Positions 33,140 to 44,686 of a stretch of 64,000 nt of DNA are shown here, in pieces (the first letter of the stretch is position 1; each line of letters begins with the position of its first letter). Under the pieces are notes generated by a model. That model saw only the letters and a list, made by a program, of their open reading frames with translations. It searched no databases and was not told where the DNA came from. The DNA is taken from positions 12,896,001 through 12,960,000 of the forward strand of contig OZ017797.1 in NCBI GenBank assembly GCA_963969395.1, in the 5' to 3' direction. Made by a program: the position numbers and the translations under genes. The DNA is from Pseudoscleropodium purum. Lineage: Eukaryota; Streptophyta; Bryopsida; Hypnales; Brachytheciaceae.

Positions 33140-34360
33140 ACCACCAAGGAAACTATCTATGGGTACTATCTAAAAGGTAAGGGTACGGACGGACAACCTG
33201 CACCTGCAAAATCACCAAGCTATGTGGATCACCGGTCATCACCTCCAGCTACCACAGGTCCAACCACAACCCCCCACATAAAAAGGTCTTGCCAGCCATT
33301 AACCCGACTTCACCCCTACAGTACTCTATCACAATCTGAGACAACAAGAAATGGGGCCACCGAAAAACACCGACAACAAGCCCGCAACACGAGGGAGGTA
33401 CCACACAAGAATCCAAAAATCAAAACCGGATCCTCTCCTCCAATAACATAAAAGCAAAATTGACAAAAGAATTAGAGCCACTGGCATGCGTTTGCAATGG
33501 ATAATCCCAAGTCGCAATATCTGCAAAGGAAGAGAAATACCAAAGATATTCCCCAAATGTCTAAAACTAAGGAGGAGATGGAATCCTACGGTCGCGGTGT
33601 TCATAAACACTAATCCCCCATTACTTAACAAAACAATGGGTGATAACGCGATAAAATGTCAATCCAACACTAGAATTGGATAAATGATGAGATACTCAAA
33701 CTATGGGCACAAATTTCACTCACAAGCGAGTAAAATTGCCCTCACAAACTACCTCCAAAGTTTGACACTAAACTTCTTATTTTTTTTTTTTTTAAAAAGG
33801 CACATAAAAATGTGATTTTTCAAAGTTTTGAAAACTTAATTTTTTTTCACCACTAGGCTTACAATCCCCCCACGAACTCAAATCCGCAGACGGAATTCGA
33901 AAATAACAAAAATTGCAAAAGTTAGATTTTCCAAGTTTTTGGTCCAGGGATGATCTGAAATTTTCCAAAAAATGACAGAATTAGGTACTACGGCACAGTT
34001 TAGGGTACCTGCCACATTTAGAACCCTGTCGGAATTGGACTTCCTCCAGTGTGAACACGGCTAAAATGAAACCGGTTCAGAAAATAACTCGAACCACTTA
34101 CAGTGTGAACGCGCTATCGGATGGATGAAAACTTCACAGCGGATGAAATCTGTCTAGGGATGAAAACTGTCCCAATGGATGAAAAATTGCCAAACGGATG
34201 AAACTGCTGAAACTCCAGAAACTCCAGAACTTCTTACCCCACAACTTCTTACTCCACAACTTCTTACTCCACAACTTCCAATCTTCACAACTTCTCCAAA
34301 AATCGTCCGATTTGGGCGCCGTCGGTGGCGTTGGCTCCGTCTTCGCGCGCTCTATAACAA
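33140..34360 (-). other. Probable 5' untranslated leader of the Ty3-type element
   Basis: Located upstream of gag on the minus strand, this region has no recognised gene. It includes 15-bp tandem units (ACAACTTCTTACTCC, about three copies) at about 34235-34280 and GGATGAAA-type repeats at 34120-34205. On the minus strand TTTTGTTATAGAGC near 34363-34349 resembles the initiator-Met tRNA primer site of plant retroelements, imperfectly. Confidence 0.4.
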
Positions 34361-34364
34361 AATC

Positions 34365-34850
34365 TAAACTACCCACAATTTTTTTTAAATCACTCAATGT
34401 CAAATTTGAGAACTATTGCAAGAAACGTGGGAGGGTCTTTGTCAAGTGAGTATGTTGCAAATCACAAGAGTAGTCAAGCAGCTCGCACTCCACAAAGAGA
34501 AAATCAACGAGTGTAAGAAGTATGAGAGAATGCGGAGCCTTCACTAATGACAAACAATCACTTACAAGCAACGGTAATCACTAACACTCTCTAATTCACT
34601 TACAAAGCTTGACTTGACAAAGACGTCAAGTCAAGCACGTGTGCGCCACTATACGCACATACATATAAAACCCTAACGGATTAAACTCATCCGTAGGATG
34701 AATGAGGTGTGCCGGCCGCACGTCCCACACACACGTAGATTAGCAACAACTAACCTACGCTAAAACACTACGATGTGGAGAGGCCCCCGACGCCACATCC
34801 CGTGACACATGGGATTTTGACTACCAATGTCACATGGTGGATTAACAAAC
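34365..34850 (-). repeat. Possible 5' LTR of the Ty3-type element
   Basis: On the minus strand the segment starts TGTGACATTGGTAGTC near 34839 and is followed by a GC-rich stretch. It has a TATA-like TTTTATATGTATG near 34670 about 170 bp in, then a CT-rich leader. This layout fits U3-R-U5. The partner LTR is not in the window, so ends cannot be checked. Confidence 0.4.
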
Positions 34851-34854
34851 CTCA

Positions 34855-35980
34855 AAGTCCCTAGACTTTAGGAATTTGAGAAAGTGTGATTCTCATCTTT
34901 TCCTTTGAGATGGCTTGTCCTTTATAACTCCTTTGGTTCTTTTCTTGGATGGCTTATTTTTCTCTCCATCACTACGAAGATCATATCTTATAATCTTTTC
35001 CATTGAGATGGTTTATCCTTAGTAATTGCCTTGATTCTTTTTTGGATGGCTTGTCCTTCTATCCATCACTATCAAATTAGGGATTGTGGTTTCAAAATCA
35101 TCTTCATCATTACTCTTGAAAATTTTCTTGTTTATACATTTTTTGTGCTTTTTATCTTTGTAGATAAGTTTTTCTTATTTAACCCCTAAAGTCTCACCAA
35201 GGGATTCATGAGGTTTGGATAGGTACCTATGATCTCAATTTTGACAAGATTAATTTTTTTTCGAGATATAGAAATTGATTAGCATTTCGGGAATATGATT
35301 TTCATTTCAATTGGTACCTAAGAGCAAAAATTATACTACAATAAAACCAAAATAGATGTAAAAGAATTGAAATAATTTTTAAATTTTTTTATAGATTACA
35401 TTTTTGCTATTTTGCCTATGTAAAAAGATTGGATTCATTCTATTTGAATAAGTTATGTGAAAGTTATAAATCTTATTTTTTTACAAGCAATCTTAGCAAA
35501 TTTTTGATAAAATAATATATTAGATCTATTTTTGAATACAATTATAATAATTTAAAAAAATTTATGCTTGGTTTGGTTTTCTTTCTAAAAAAATCTCATT
35601 GTTGCAATTAGTATACTTTGGTTCCATTTTAGAGTTGTCAACAATTTAGTTTTTCCCTCTATCTTGTATCCACTCCAATTTAACAATTTTCTGAAGAATG
35701 AAATTCATAAAGGGAGGGGGTGAATTTTTTTAGAGCTTCCAATTCAATTCTTCAATATAAAAAAAATTAAATACGCAATTTGTAGTATAAAATTTTTAAT
35801 TAAGAAGATTTAAAGCCTTATAATCTAATTAAGTTAGGAGTAGAAAAACTTGTTTTAGGGGTTAATTGATTCCTCAAATATGACCAAAGATACTCAAACA
35901 TCATCAAAATTATCAATAGACAGTTTGAAAAATTTGATACACACATATATTTGTCACAATTAATTGACATTGCCAAACTA
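34855..35980. other. AT-rich intergenic DNA, repeat pair member
   Basis: No gene is supported. About 35190-35720 matches about 39150-39740 in the same orientation; both contain TCAATTTTGA/TTTCATT, ATTGGTACCTA-like, GATTCATTCTATTTG and TTTAAAAAAA blocks in order. The PPR pseudogene lies between the two copies. Confidence 0.55.
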
Positions 35981-35981
35981 A

Positions 35982-37582
35982 TCACCAATAATCTCTACTA
36001 GAACACAAGCCATCTTTGAAGTGATGAAAGTGATTTGCATCCTTGACCACAATCTCTTACAGTCACTTTGGAGACCAATTTGCTACATGACAATTTGAAC
36101 ACACACAAAGATTTTTGTAGATATGAACAAATTTACTACCGTTGGTGTGTGAATAAGTCCATATGCAATAGCCAACATCTCACTATGAGAGCAAAGAAAA
36201 ATCTCTTTATCCTTCTCGTCAACATCAAACAACACAAGCTGCGTATCTGGAAGGTAGCCTTCAGTCTTGATTTTCTCAGTCAATCTAGTGATAAATCTCT
36301 TCTGTTTGTGGGTGAAATACATCCCTTACAACAAAGGCATGAATCTTGTGATCAACTTCGATCCAGCTATGCCCCGGTTCCTTGCGTACACCTCTCTCCA
36401 GCGTCGCAGTGTGCACCGATGAAACCTTCTCCCACTTCTCAGCGGCAGCATGGATGTACGTTGGACAGGAGCACGTACGCAGAGGCGTCCTTGGTTTCCA
36501 ACTTCAAACGCTCTTTAGTCGCGAGTTCACACGTACCTAACTCCACATTAGCTACATAAGATCTACAAGCACCGAGCAAGGCTCCCCAAGTTAACGTTGC
36601 AACATCAGGTTCAACTGGCATGTTATCAATCAAGAACTTTGCTTCTTCCAGGTGCCCAGCCCGCCCAAGAACATCCACCATGCAGTTCCAATGCAACACA
36701 CTAGGAACGATCGATACCATAAACTGGCGACACCTAGCCAGGAAGAGTCGACGGCCTTCATCAACATGGCCTGCATGACTACACGCCGATAACGATGCCA
36801 CAAATGAGTACCCATCAGGCTTCACATGCACCGGCTGCATTCAATTCATATTCCTGAAGACTTCTAGCTTGCAGATGCATTCAGAATACTCGCATACGTA
36901 AATGCATCTGATTTGAGGCCTTTCCGTTTCATTTGGAGAAGAAATTGATATGCTTCCTCAGTTCCTCTCCACATACACTTTCTGCATATTCTCCAATCAT
37001 CACGTTCCATGAAATTACGTCACGACTGGCCAAGTTATCAAAAGTTTTCCTTGACTCCTTTATGCTCCCACACTTTGCATACATTTGAAGAGTCGCCCCG
37101 GGAGAAGCGCAGTCCCCTCACGCACATCTGATTCAAAGCCGCCATGTCTGATATATGCGTGAACTTCCTTGCCCTGGCATTTCAAAGCTGATGGGCTGCC
37201 ACATGCCTTCAGGATGCTCGAGTAAGTCACTGCGCGCATCCAGCTGCACACCTTCTTGGCGCATTTGATTCAATATTTCCATGGCATCTTTCGCACGACT
37301 GCGCTGAACATAACGTACCTCTCATGATGACGTTCCAACTAATAGCATCCTTCTTCACAAGTTCATCAAATACTCTGCATGCATCCTCCAGTCTCCTATT
37401 TCTGATGCACTGTATACATTCAATCGGATACACTTATGAATTTGCTTGACTGCTCTAAGGTCTTCCCGTCTCACGCACCGCGCGCTTCAGAACATGTACG
37501 AGTCAGTAGCAATGCTCCGTTGTAGTCGGTTCTTCAGAACATCAATTGCTTCACTGGAGTTTTCTGCGCATTGCATGCGCAT
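35982..37582 (-). pseudogene. PPR-DYW protein pseudogene (PLS class)
   Basis: Read on the minus strand, PPR motifs appear in several frames: DACRVFDELVKKDAISWNV near 37375-37320, YAKCGSIKESRKTFDNL then RDVISWNVMIGEYAE near 37085-36975, and PDGYSFVASLSACSHAGHVD with VLHWNCMVDVLGRAGHLEEA at 36820-36640. The E region (WGALLGACRS; SWIEVDHKIHAF) and a DYW deaminase domain follow: PDTQLVLFDVDE, catalytic-type HSE, CSNCH, and a terminal Asp-Tyr-Trp just before the TGA at 35984-35982. Intact members edit C to U in organelle RNA. At least four frameshifts or stops break it, including stops after the CSNCH motif, so it is a pseudogene. The N-terminus is uncertain; I use the Met at 37582. Confidence 0.85.
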
Positions 37583-37839
37583 GTTGCTAGGTGCCGCCAA
37601 CTTGAACAGTTTGCTTCGACTCTCTTGCACGAGTGGGCAAAGTGATTCTTCTTCCAAAATTGCCCTCAGGTGACCTGACTTATCTATTCACTCTTTACGA
37701 GAACAACCTTCGTAATGTGAAAAATCTTGCCCAATCAATTGATACATACTTGGATGCCAAAATAGGCAGTCTTCATATCTCTTTACATGAACACTTTTTC
37801 TCAAAGCCATTGCACTTTAAAGGCACCTAATACACACTT

Positions 37840-40360
37840 ACACAAAGAACATCATAAATTAGATTAGAATGTTCAAACAAGATTAGAATGTTCAATGCTG
37901 TAGAAACGAAATCCTAAAAAATTGACCTTGAATCATAAATTAGCGAAACAAATTATAAACTAACAATATGTCAATCATCCCCCATCAGTATGTCAATTTC
38001 ATCTAGAAGAAAGTTACTTGCATCTATTACATGTCACAAAGGGAGACAACTCATGCTCATGCCATTACCTAACCTCTTGAGAATCACTAGTACAAAAACC
38101 AACATAAGATGGTAATGTGCTTAAAGTCAACAATTTGAGCATAGCCTTCACCCATGGTAGAGTTGACCAACCATGCATCTATCCAAAGCTCTTTCTTTGT
38201 CACCTTGTATTTATATTTAGGTGATTGGAATTCAATATGGAAAATCCATCAATCTTTGAAGGGAAGTAGATTGGCCAGTGTTACACTAAAAAGTTAGAAG
38301 TTTCTAATGAGGTTACTAATCACTCCATTATTGTCACCTAAGACATTGATTGTGGCCCAAATCTGATTTATTAATTGGAAACAAACTATAATGAGATCAT
38401 TCCTTAGGTGCATGTCATGGGTCTTTTGAACGCAATGGATCAATGTACAACCTTAATTGGTTGAATGAAAATAGTGAATGTTTCATTTATTGTAAGCTTA
38501 TGTTTCTATTTGTTGTCTAACTTATGCGTTTTGGAGAGTTTAAGGGTTACTCTTCTAGGTCTCATTACCCAAAAATTTGTTTTTGTAGTATAAAAAAAAG
38601 AACTCTTAATTCCTCTTGGCCCTAGGTTAGATAATATCACCAACATGTTTTCAAAGAAGCCAAAGGATTTAGATATTTTTGGAGAAATGGATATGTCTAT
38701 GGATGAGATCATTATTGATTGTTAAAAATGTCAGTAAGATTATTATTCATCATTAAAAATATCTCAATTGCTTGTTTAGAAGTTTGACCATTCATGATTG
38801 CATTCTTCTTCTCTTTCACTCTCTTCTTCACAATTCCTCCTATCCTTTGAGGGACTAAGGAGTCACAAAGTGGGACTCAAGTGATGAGCAAAATATGATG
38901 AAGAATTGTGTTTTTTCATCTATTTTTTTGAGTTATATAAATGTATTTGCACCAAATGTTGATTAAAACTCCTTCAATGAGGTGCTATTTGACTTTTAGA
39001 CTATACAAAAAGATTCTAAAAAATAGATCACAAAATATTTTTTTAGTGTATTTTGTCAATTTGTACTTCTTTGTTCTAAATCTAAATTTCAAAGATAATA
39101 ACAATATTTTTTGAATTTGAATTTAACTAATGAAATGAAGTTAACTCTTATACTTCTAGTGTCCCTTCAAAAGAATAAATTGATTTTAGGTAGACTCCTA
39201 CAATCTCAGCTTTCATTACAATTTTTTGATACTTTGTTTGAAGATAGGAAAATACATTAGTTTTTTAGGAATATAATTTTTATTTGAATTGGTACTTAGG
39301 AACAAAAGTTATGACACCTTAAGTCCAAAATGGGTTCATCACTTCATCATACAACACAAAAGAAATCACAAAAAGTCAAAATAAAATTTTCAAATTTTTT
39401 TCTTCATAGAAAGTATATTTGTCTACATAGAAAATTTTGATTCATTCTATTTGGACAATTGGACTTGTAATCAGAAAGTTATAATTCTAAGAATCTTTCT
39501 TTTAGGCAATTTAAGCATCTTCTTAGAAAATAAATTATAGGATTTGTTTTTAATGCAATTTTCACAATTTAAAAAAAAAAAATTTGACATACATTAATTT
39601 TCTTGTTGGAACAATCCCACTATTGAAATTATTGTGTTTTAATTCCATTGTAGACCTATTTGTGATATAATTTTCCTTCAATCTCATACCTACTTCTACT
39701 CAATAATTTTTTAAAGAAAAAGAAACAAATATTTTTATTTTTATTTTTATTTTTTTTAAATTTCAATTTAATTTTTCAACATAAATATTTTTAACTTCAA
39801 TATTGATATTCTAAAAATTCAAAGCTTTAAAATTTAGTCAATCAAGGTAAAAAGAAATCTAGTTATCTTCACTTCAAACTCAAATATCTTGCAATCCACC
39901 TGGTCAAAGTTTATCAAATTTCTTCTTGACATTATTATACTAGTTTAGTGCAAGATCCTAAGCTGAGATATGTAAAAAAACAATTTCTAAACATTTTCCA
40001 CTTTGCAATAGAAATGGCAATCCACAATTCTCGGAACTTGATTCAAATATTGTGGTCGGATGAGGTTCCATAATTCTCAGGACTTAATTCGAGAATCGTG
40101 GTCGGATGAGGATCTATATAAGATGATTTTCTTCACTATAAACACTGATATGCATTGTTCTCAAGTTTGCGTTTTCCAGCAAGATACAATTTTCGAGCGG
40201 AACGCCAAAACTTGGAGCGGAGCGGAACTCCGGTATCGCAGTGCTTCGAATCTTGAACGCAAGCGTTGGCCATCTCGACCCAGATTCCGTGTCTGGACGC
40301 TTCCTACTCGGGAACAGACTATCATTCTCTTTGATTCTCCGTTTGCAGCCCACTGATCGA
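37840..40360. other. AT-rich intergenic DNA, no gene seen
   Basis: No supported gene or RNA. About 39150-39740 is the second copy of the repeat at 35190-35720. GC content rises after about 40140, leading into the lipase upstream duplication. Confidence 0.55.
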
Positions 40361-40371
40361 TGACATACGAG

Positions 40372-41340
40372 TGACGACCGGACTACCAGCTAGCGCCGAT
40401 TGCTGACTTCAGTCGATTCTTCAGTTGACCCAGTGCTCCAGTCATCCGAATTAAATAAACACAGCAATACCATTTCAGATTCTACCGACGCGGGGTCCTG
40501 GCTGGTTCAGAAGTCAACAATTTTACAAAACCACGTGCACGGCTGGACCCTTCAATCATGTAAATGTATAATAAGCTGAAACATGCAGCAGGATGGAAAG
40601 GCTCGGCTACCTTCGAACGAACGTCTTACTTGCATAACACAAATGAAAATGACTGTGGAACTGACTAGCTGTATTACAAAGTACTCACTGCATGTCTGTG
40701 TGTGTGACTATTCTTGCGCTGTACTCTCCAACTGCAAAACGAAGTTCACAGGTTCACTCCATCGTAGCATTTCTTCAAGATGAATTGACTTGAGCTGCAA
40801 TAGTTAAAATTAATTTATTGATGAAGTCGAGCCGGTACGTAGTGCTCTTCAGAATTGCAAGGCTCAGGTGCGGTTTAGACTGACGACCGGACTACCAGAG
40901 CCAATGGCTGACTTCCGTCGATTCTTCAATTGGTCAAGTGCCGCAGTCACCCGAATTAAACACAACAATTTCATTTCAGATTCTACCGACGCGGGGTCCC
41001 AGCTGGTCCAGAAGTCAGCAATTTTACAAAACCACGGCTGGACCCTTCAATCACGTACATATGTGATACGCTGAAACAGCAGGATGGAAAGGCTCGGCTT
41101 CCTTCATCTCACTTCCATAACAATAATGAAAATGACTGCAGGACTCACTAGTAGCTGGCTCTCTGCATTATAAAGTACTCACTCTGTATGTGTATGACCA
41201 TTTGATTCTTGCGCTGTACTCTCCAGTTGCAAAAAGAAAGTCACTCCATCGTAGCATTACTTCGACTTGAGCTGCCACAGTTAACATTGATGAAGTCGAG
41301 CCGGTAGTGCCCATCTGTATTGCAGGGCTCGGGTGCGGCA
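40372..41340 (+). repeat. Direct tandem duplication (~0.5 kb) upstream of the lipase gene
   Basis: Copy 1 (about 40372-40878) and copy 2 (about 40881-41340) abut and share long blocks: GACGACCGGACTACCAG, TTTCAGATTCTACCGACGCG, CAATTTTACAAAACCACG, AGCAGGATGGAAAGGCTCGG and GATGAAGTCGAGCCGGTA. Copy 2 is slightly shorter because of small deletions. Copy 2 ends about 70 bp before the lipase ATG, so the duplicated unit is probably its promoter and 5' leader. Confidence 0.85.
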
Positions 41341-41410
41341 GATTGGAAGCGTTTGTGGTGGACGTGCAGTGCTTGGAAGCATACATTCGTGGATTAGTTG
41401 TTGAGAAGCA

Positions 41411-42607
41411 ATGGCGCTGTTGGTCGGGGGCCTGGCTCTCGCTTACGGAGCCAGGAAGTACCACAAGCACGAGAAGAAGATCCGTGACGCCGCCGAGTAC
41501 GACTACAGTGACCTGTCTCTGCGTACCGCGCTGTCGATTGCTGGTGCACGGCGTGTACTACCGAGACCTCAGTCGCCTTCATGACACCGTGAAAACGTTC
41601 CTGGGGGATCAGAATGGGCGGGCGGAGAATTACGGGAAGCGGCACTGGGAGCCCTTTCGACCGATTCAGATGAATGCTGATGAGCTCAAGCAACTGGGGC
41701 TGGAGTTTCTGCTCCGCAAAGACGCGCATCCCAACGACATCGCTCCTCGCTTGGCCATCGTGTTGAGGGGCACCATCGTGCTCAAGTTGGGAGACCTGTT
41801 GGCCGACATGAAGATTGCCGTCGGACTTCTCCACGAAACCGATCGCATTCGTCGCACGCAGGAGCTCGTTTGGGAGGTGGCGCAGGCGTTTCTAAGGGGT
41901 TACGGCACCCAAGAGGAGATTTGTCTCACCGGGCACTCACTCGGGGGCGCTATAGCTCTCCAGGTGGTGAAAACCTTGGTTGGTTCTCACGGAGTCGCCA
42001 TCAACACACACGTCTTCAACCCGCCTTTGCTGACGATCGTCGACTTCGCCACGGACTTCGCCACGCTAGCGCTGAAGGTAGCCCCCGGGCCGAGCGCTCC
42101 ACACAACCAGAGACCGAGACATCCCGATGTATTGGATGTGTCCAACACGCAGCCCTTGGATTTAGCCCCCGTGTGGGAGGCGCTGTTCCTAAAAAACAGA
42201 GCCCTGGAAGCCGAGTGGACGCAGTTCCAGAAGTGGAGCATTGGACGCCGCACTTCTATCTCAACCCCTGCGACGTCGTATGCCATCGCTACATCAAGTA
42301 CTTCAAGAAACGGCAGGAGAGGGCCACATGTGGGGCGCAGCTCATCTCTCCACAAGGCATCCTCACGCGCCTTCTCGGGAAGGACGCCAAGTATATCACG
42401 GATGTGGTGCCTTCCGCTAATTTGTACATCAGCACTTGGAGAAAGGAGAACCCTCTTCGGGCGCACAGTCTTCGGCAGTGGCACAAGTACACCAACGAGA
42501 AGATCGGACTCTACAGCTTTCAGGCTCGTCTGCTCCCGAATACTCGTCGTCACTTGATTCAGGCTTACGAAATCGGCAACAGCATGTTGCGACTGCAGAG
42601 AGGGTAG
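41411..42607 (+). pseudogene. Class 3-type lipase (At4g10955-like alpha/beta hydrolase) with two compensating frameshifts
   Basis: The ATG at 41411 opens MALLVGGLALAYGARKYHKH, a likely membrane anchor. Near 41545-41552 the family reading moves one base (HGVYYRDLSRLHDTVKTFL), carrying the substrate region (RLAIVLRGTIV) and nucleophile elbow CLTGHSLGGA, whose Ser is catalytic. Near 42225-42245 it moves again, back to the starting frame, for WTPHFYLNPCDVVCHRYIKYF, VPSANLYIS and the stop at 42605. The two shifts sum to three bases. The family (annotated as GDSL esterase/lipase At4g10955) hydrolyses acyl esters; the exact substrate is unknown. Full family length is otherwise present. Either two indels made this a recent pseudogene, or they are assembly errors; no good introns explain them. 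Confidence 0.75.
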
Positions 42608-42638
42608 AAGCACGGTTGAAATGCGCCAGCATTCACAG

Positions 42639-42808
42639 GTGCTTTAAATTCCAAAGCTGCTGGCTACGGGATATTTTTGGGAGGAGGGGTCGCTGTTGGT
42701 GGATACAAAGCTCTCCTGCTACAATATGGTTACGACGCCGAGAAGTCCGTGGCAGCAGCTTGGCTGTGCTTTTTAGATCAGGGGATCTGCACGTTAACTA
42801 ATGAGTGA
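42639..42808 (+). CDS. Possible small exon or gene fragment with a glycine-rich hydrophobic segment
   Basis: After a CACAG acceptor-like site at 42634-42638 an open frame runs to a TGA at 42806-42808. It codes for AAGYGIFLGGGVAVGGYKAL then LLQYGYDAEKSVAAAWLCFL. The hydrophobic Gly-rich start recalls the N-terminus of the preceding lipase (ALLVGGLALAYGARKY) but similarity is weak. It may be a remnant of a tandem lipase copy or an unrelated last exon. Confidence 0.3.
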
Positions 42809-42839
42809 CCCTGGGGACTAATGGAATGCCCACGTAGTT

Positions 42840-43990
42840 TGAAAGTCCAACTCGAAGTACTGTAACTTTTGCATCCAATGTCCGAATTTAATAAATCTTC
42901 TTGGAAAATCTGTGCTCTCTCTTCTAGTTTGTGTGGTAAGAAATTTAGGTCAATCTAAGATGTACTGATTTTTTGGAAGCCATTTGAAGTTCATGGGTTC
43001 AATTTCAGTTCACCATACTGCATTTTGATGGTTACAACTTCAGGGGCTTGTAGGTTTATTGTGGGAAAATTTCCATGTCAATCTAAATTGTTTTGAATGT
43101 TTGGGAGCACATTGAAGTTCAAAATCTGGATATTTTTGGTTTACAGTGAACTTCAGGAACTTGTTTCTTCTTCAATATCCATTCCAATATTTTTCTTAGA
43201 GGAAGGTGTGTATACAAGTCTAGTTTGTGTGGTTAAAATTTCATATCAATTCAAGAAGTTATGAGTATGAAAAAAATTTTAGAAGGTTCAGCCTTAAATG
43301 TGTTTTTTTCAACTTTTTGATATTTCAAAGCCATTTTGTATACAAGAGTCATTTGAATGATGTTTTATTTCACCAATGTATTTTTATGTTGGTTTTGAAG
43401 CACTTTTATTATTTTTAAGTTTTTTCATTTGAATAGGTTTAGAAATTGAATTTCACCTCCAAATGTGTTGCAAGGAAAATTTCAGCATGGTTTTCAACAC
43501 TAATTTCAACACTAAAACATGATAACCTTGCAATCTATGCGGACAAATGACTCCAAGTGGATGCTTCAACTCCATTGATTGCTCTATCGCACTTACGACA
43601 GTTTTGAGACATCAAATGGGTGCTTTTCCATGAAAAAATAGCTGGCACAATTACAAATGTGGCGCAATTAGATGCACATACCTTTCGGATTGTTCTTATT
43701 GAAAGGGGTGAAATATTCATGCTTGTCTGTGGAATTTTTCATATCCGATCTTCAATTCGGTGGTGGCAATACCATGCATAACCTGCTATCGAAGTACTTA
43801 CTTGCAGTGTATTTGTCCCTGACCAATTTCAAAATTGGGAAAAAAATTGCAATTTTCATACTGGATCCTCAATATCTCAAAACTGGTATCCCAAGCCTTG
43901 ATGTAGTGTTATTCTTCTCATACTATAGTATTATATACTCCAAAACAAGAAGTATTTTCACACTGTATCCCAGGCCTTAACTTACCCCTT
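42840..43990. other. AT-rich intergenic DNA, nothing recognised
   Basis: No gene is supported. Repeated phrases such as CATTTGAAGTTCATGGGTTC and CATTGAAGTTCAAAATC suggest degenerate internal repetition at about 42950-43130. Confidence 0.5.
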
Positions 43991-44007
43991 CATAAAGTAA
44001 AGTAAAA

Positions 44008-44620
44008 TCCACAGAACAGTTGTTGATGCAAAGCAGTGCAAATCAGCAACATAAACAATTCTAAACTCCAGCAGCATCACCTACGTCAAACAGGCATTTG
44101 CCAATTGCAATCACTGAATATACATGAATTTACCCAAATGAACTCTCAGATTATCAAGCGAGTAATTAATCACCATGATAGTGGCCAGAGGTTGCATAGG
44201 AGGTTGCACGATTCAATCAATTGCATCGTCACTGGTTGTAAAAAGTACAGACATACAGAACGAGGATGACATTCAAACTAGGAATTAAAGCAGGATGTGA
44301 AGGAAGCCCTTACAGAAAAGCATCTGACCTTTTTCATTACGTTTCTACTAATTAGTGAAAAAAACTAACTTAAGAAATTCAATGTATTTTGGGGTCTTAA
44401 AATATAAAATCCACAGAACCCTTGTTGATGCAAAGCAGTGCAACATAACATTCGAAGCTCAGGCACCCCTTTTCTTGCTGACATCAACTTGGCAATTTGT
44501 AAACACATGCACGTACCCAACTCTAAGTTAAGATTGTCGTGATCAAGCCGAGAATCGACCACCATGGTAGTGGCAGGATCGGAGGTTGCATAAGAAAATG
44601 TTACAAGAAGTCGCTGGTAA
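44008..44620. repeat. Tandem duplication downstream of the remorin gene
   Basis: About 44008-44230 and 44404-44620 share AAAATCCACAGAAC, TTGTTGATGCAAAGCAGTGCA, an ACCACCATG(G/A)TAGTGGC-type block and GGAGGTTGCATA in the same order and orientation. They lie just past the remorin stop codon and may be in its 3' untranslated region. Confidence 0.7.
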
Positions 44621-44686
44621 CAAAATGAGGAAAACGTTCAGACGGTCAGAAAACAAAATCTTTACAAAAATGAGCCAGGGTAGTAG

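Noticed and set aside
41987..42613. 208-codon minus-strand frame opposite the lipase
   Set aside because: The plus strand has clear lipase motifs in the same region; the minus frame has no recognisable domain.
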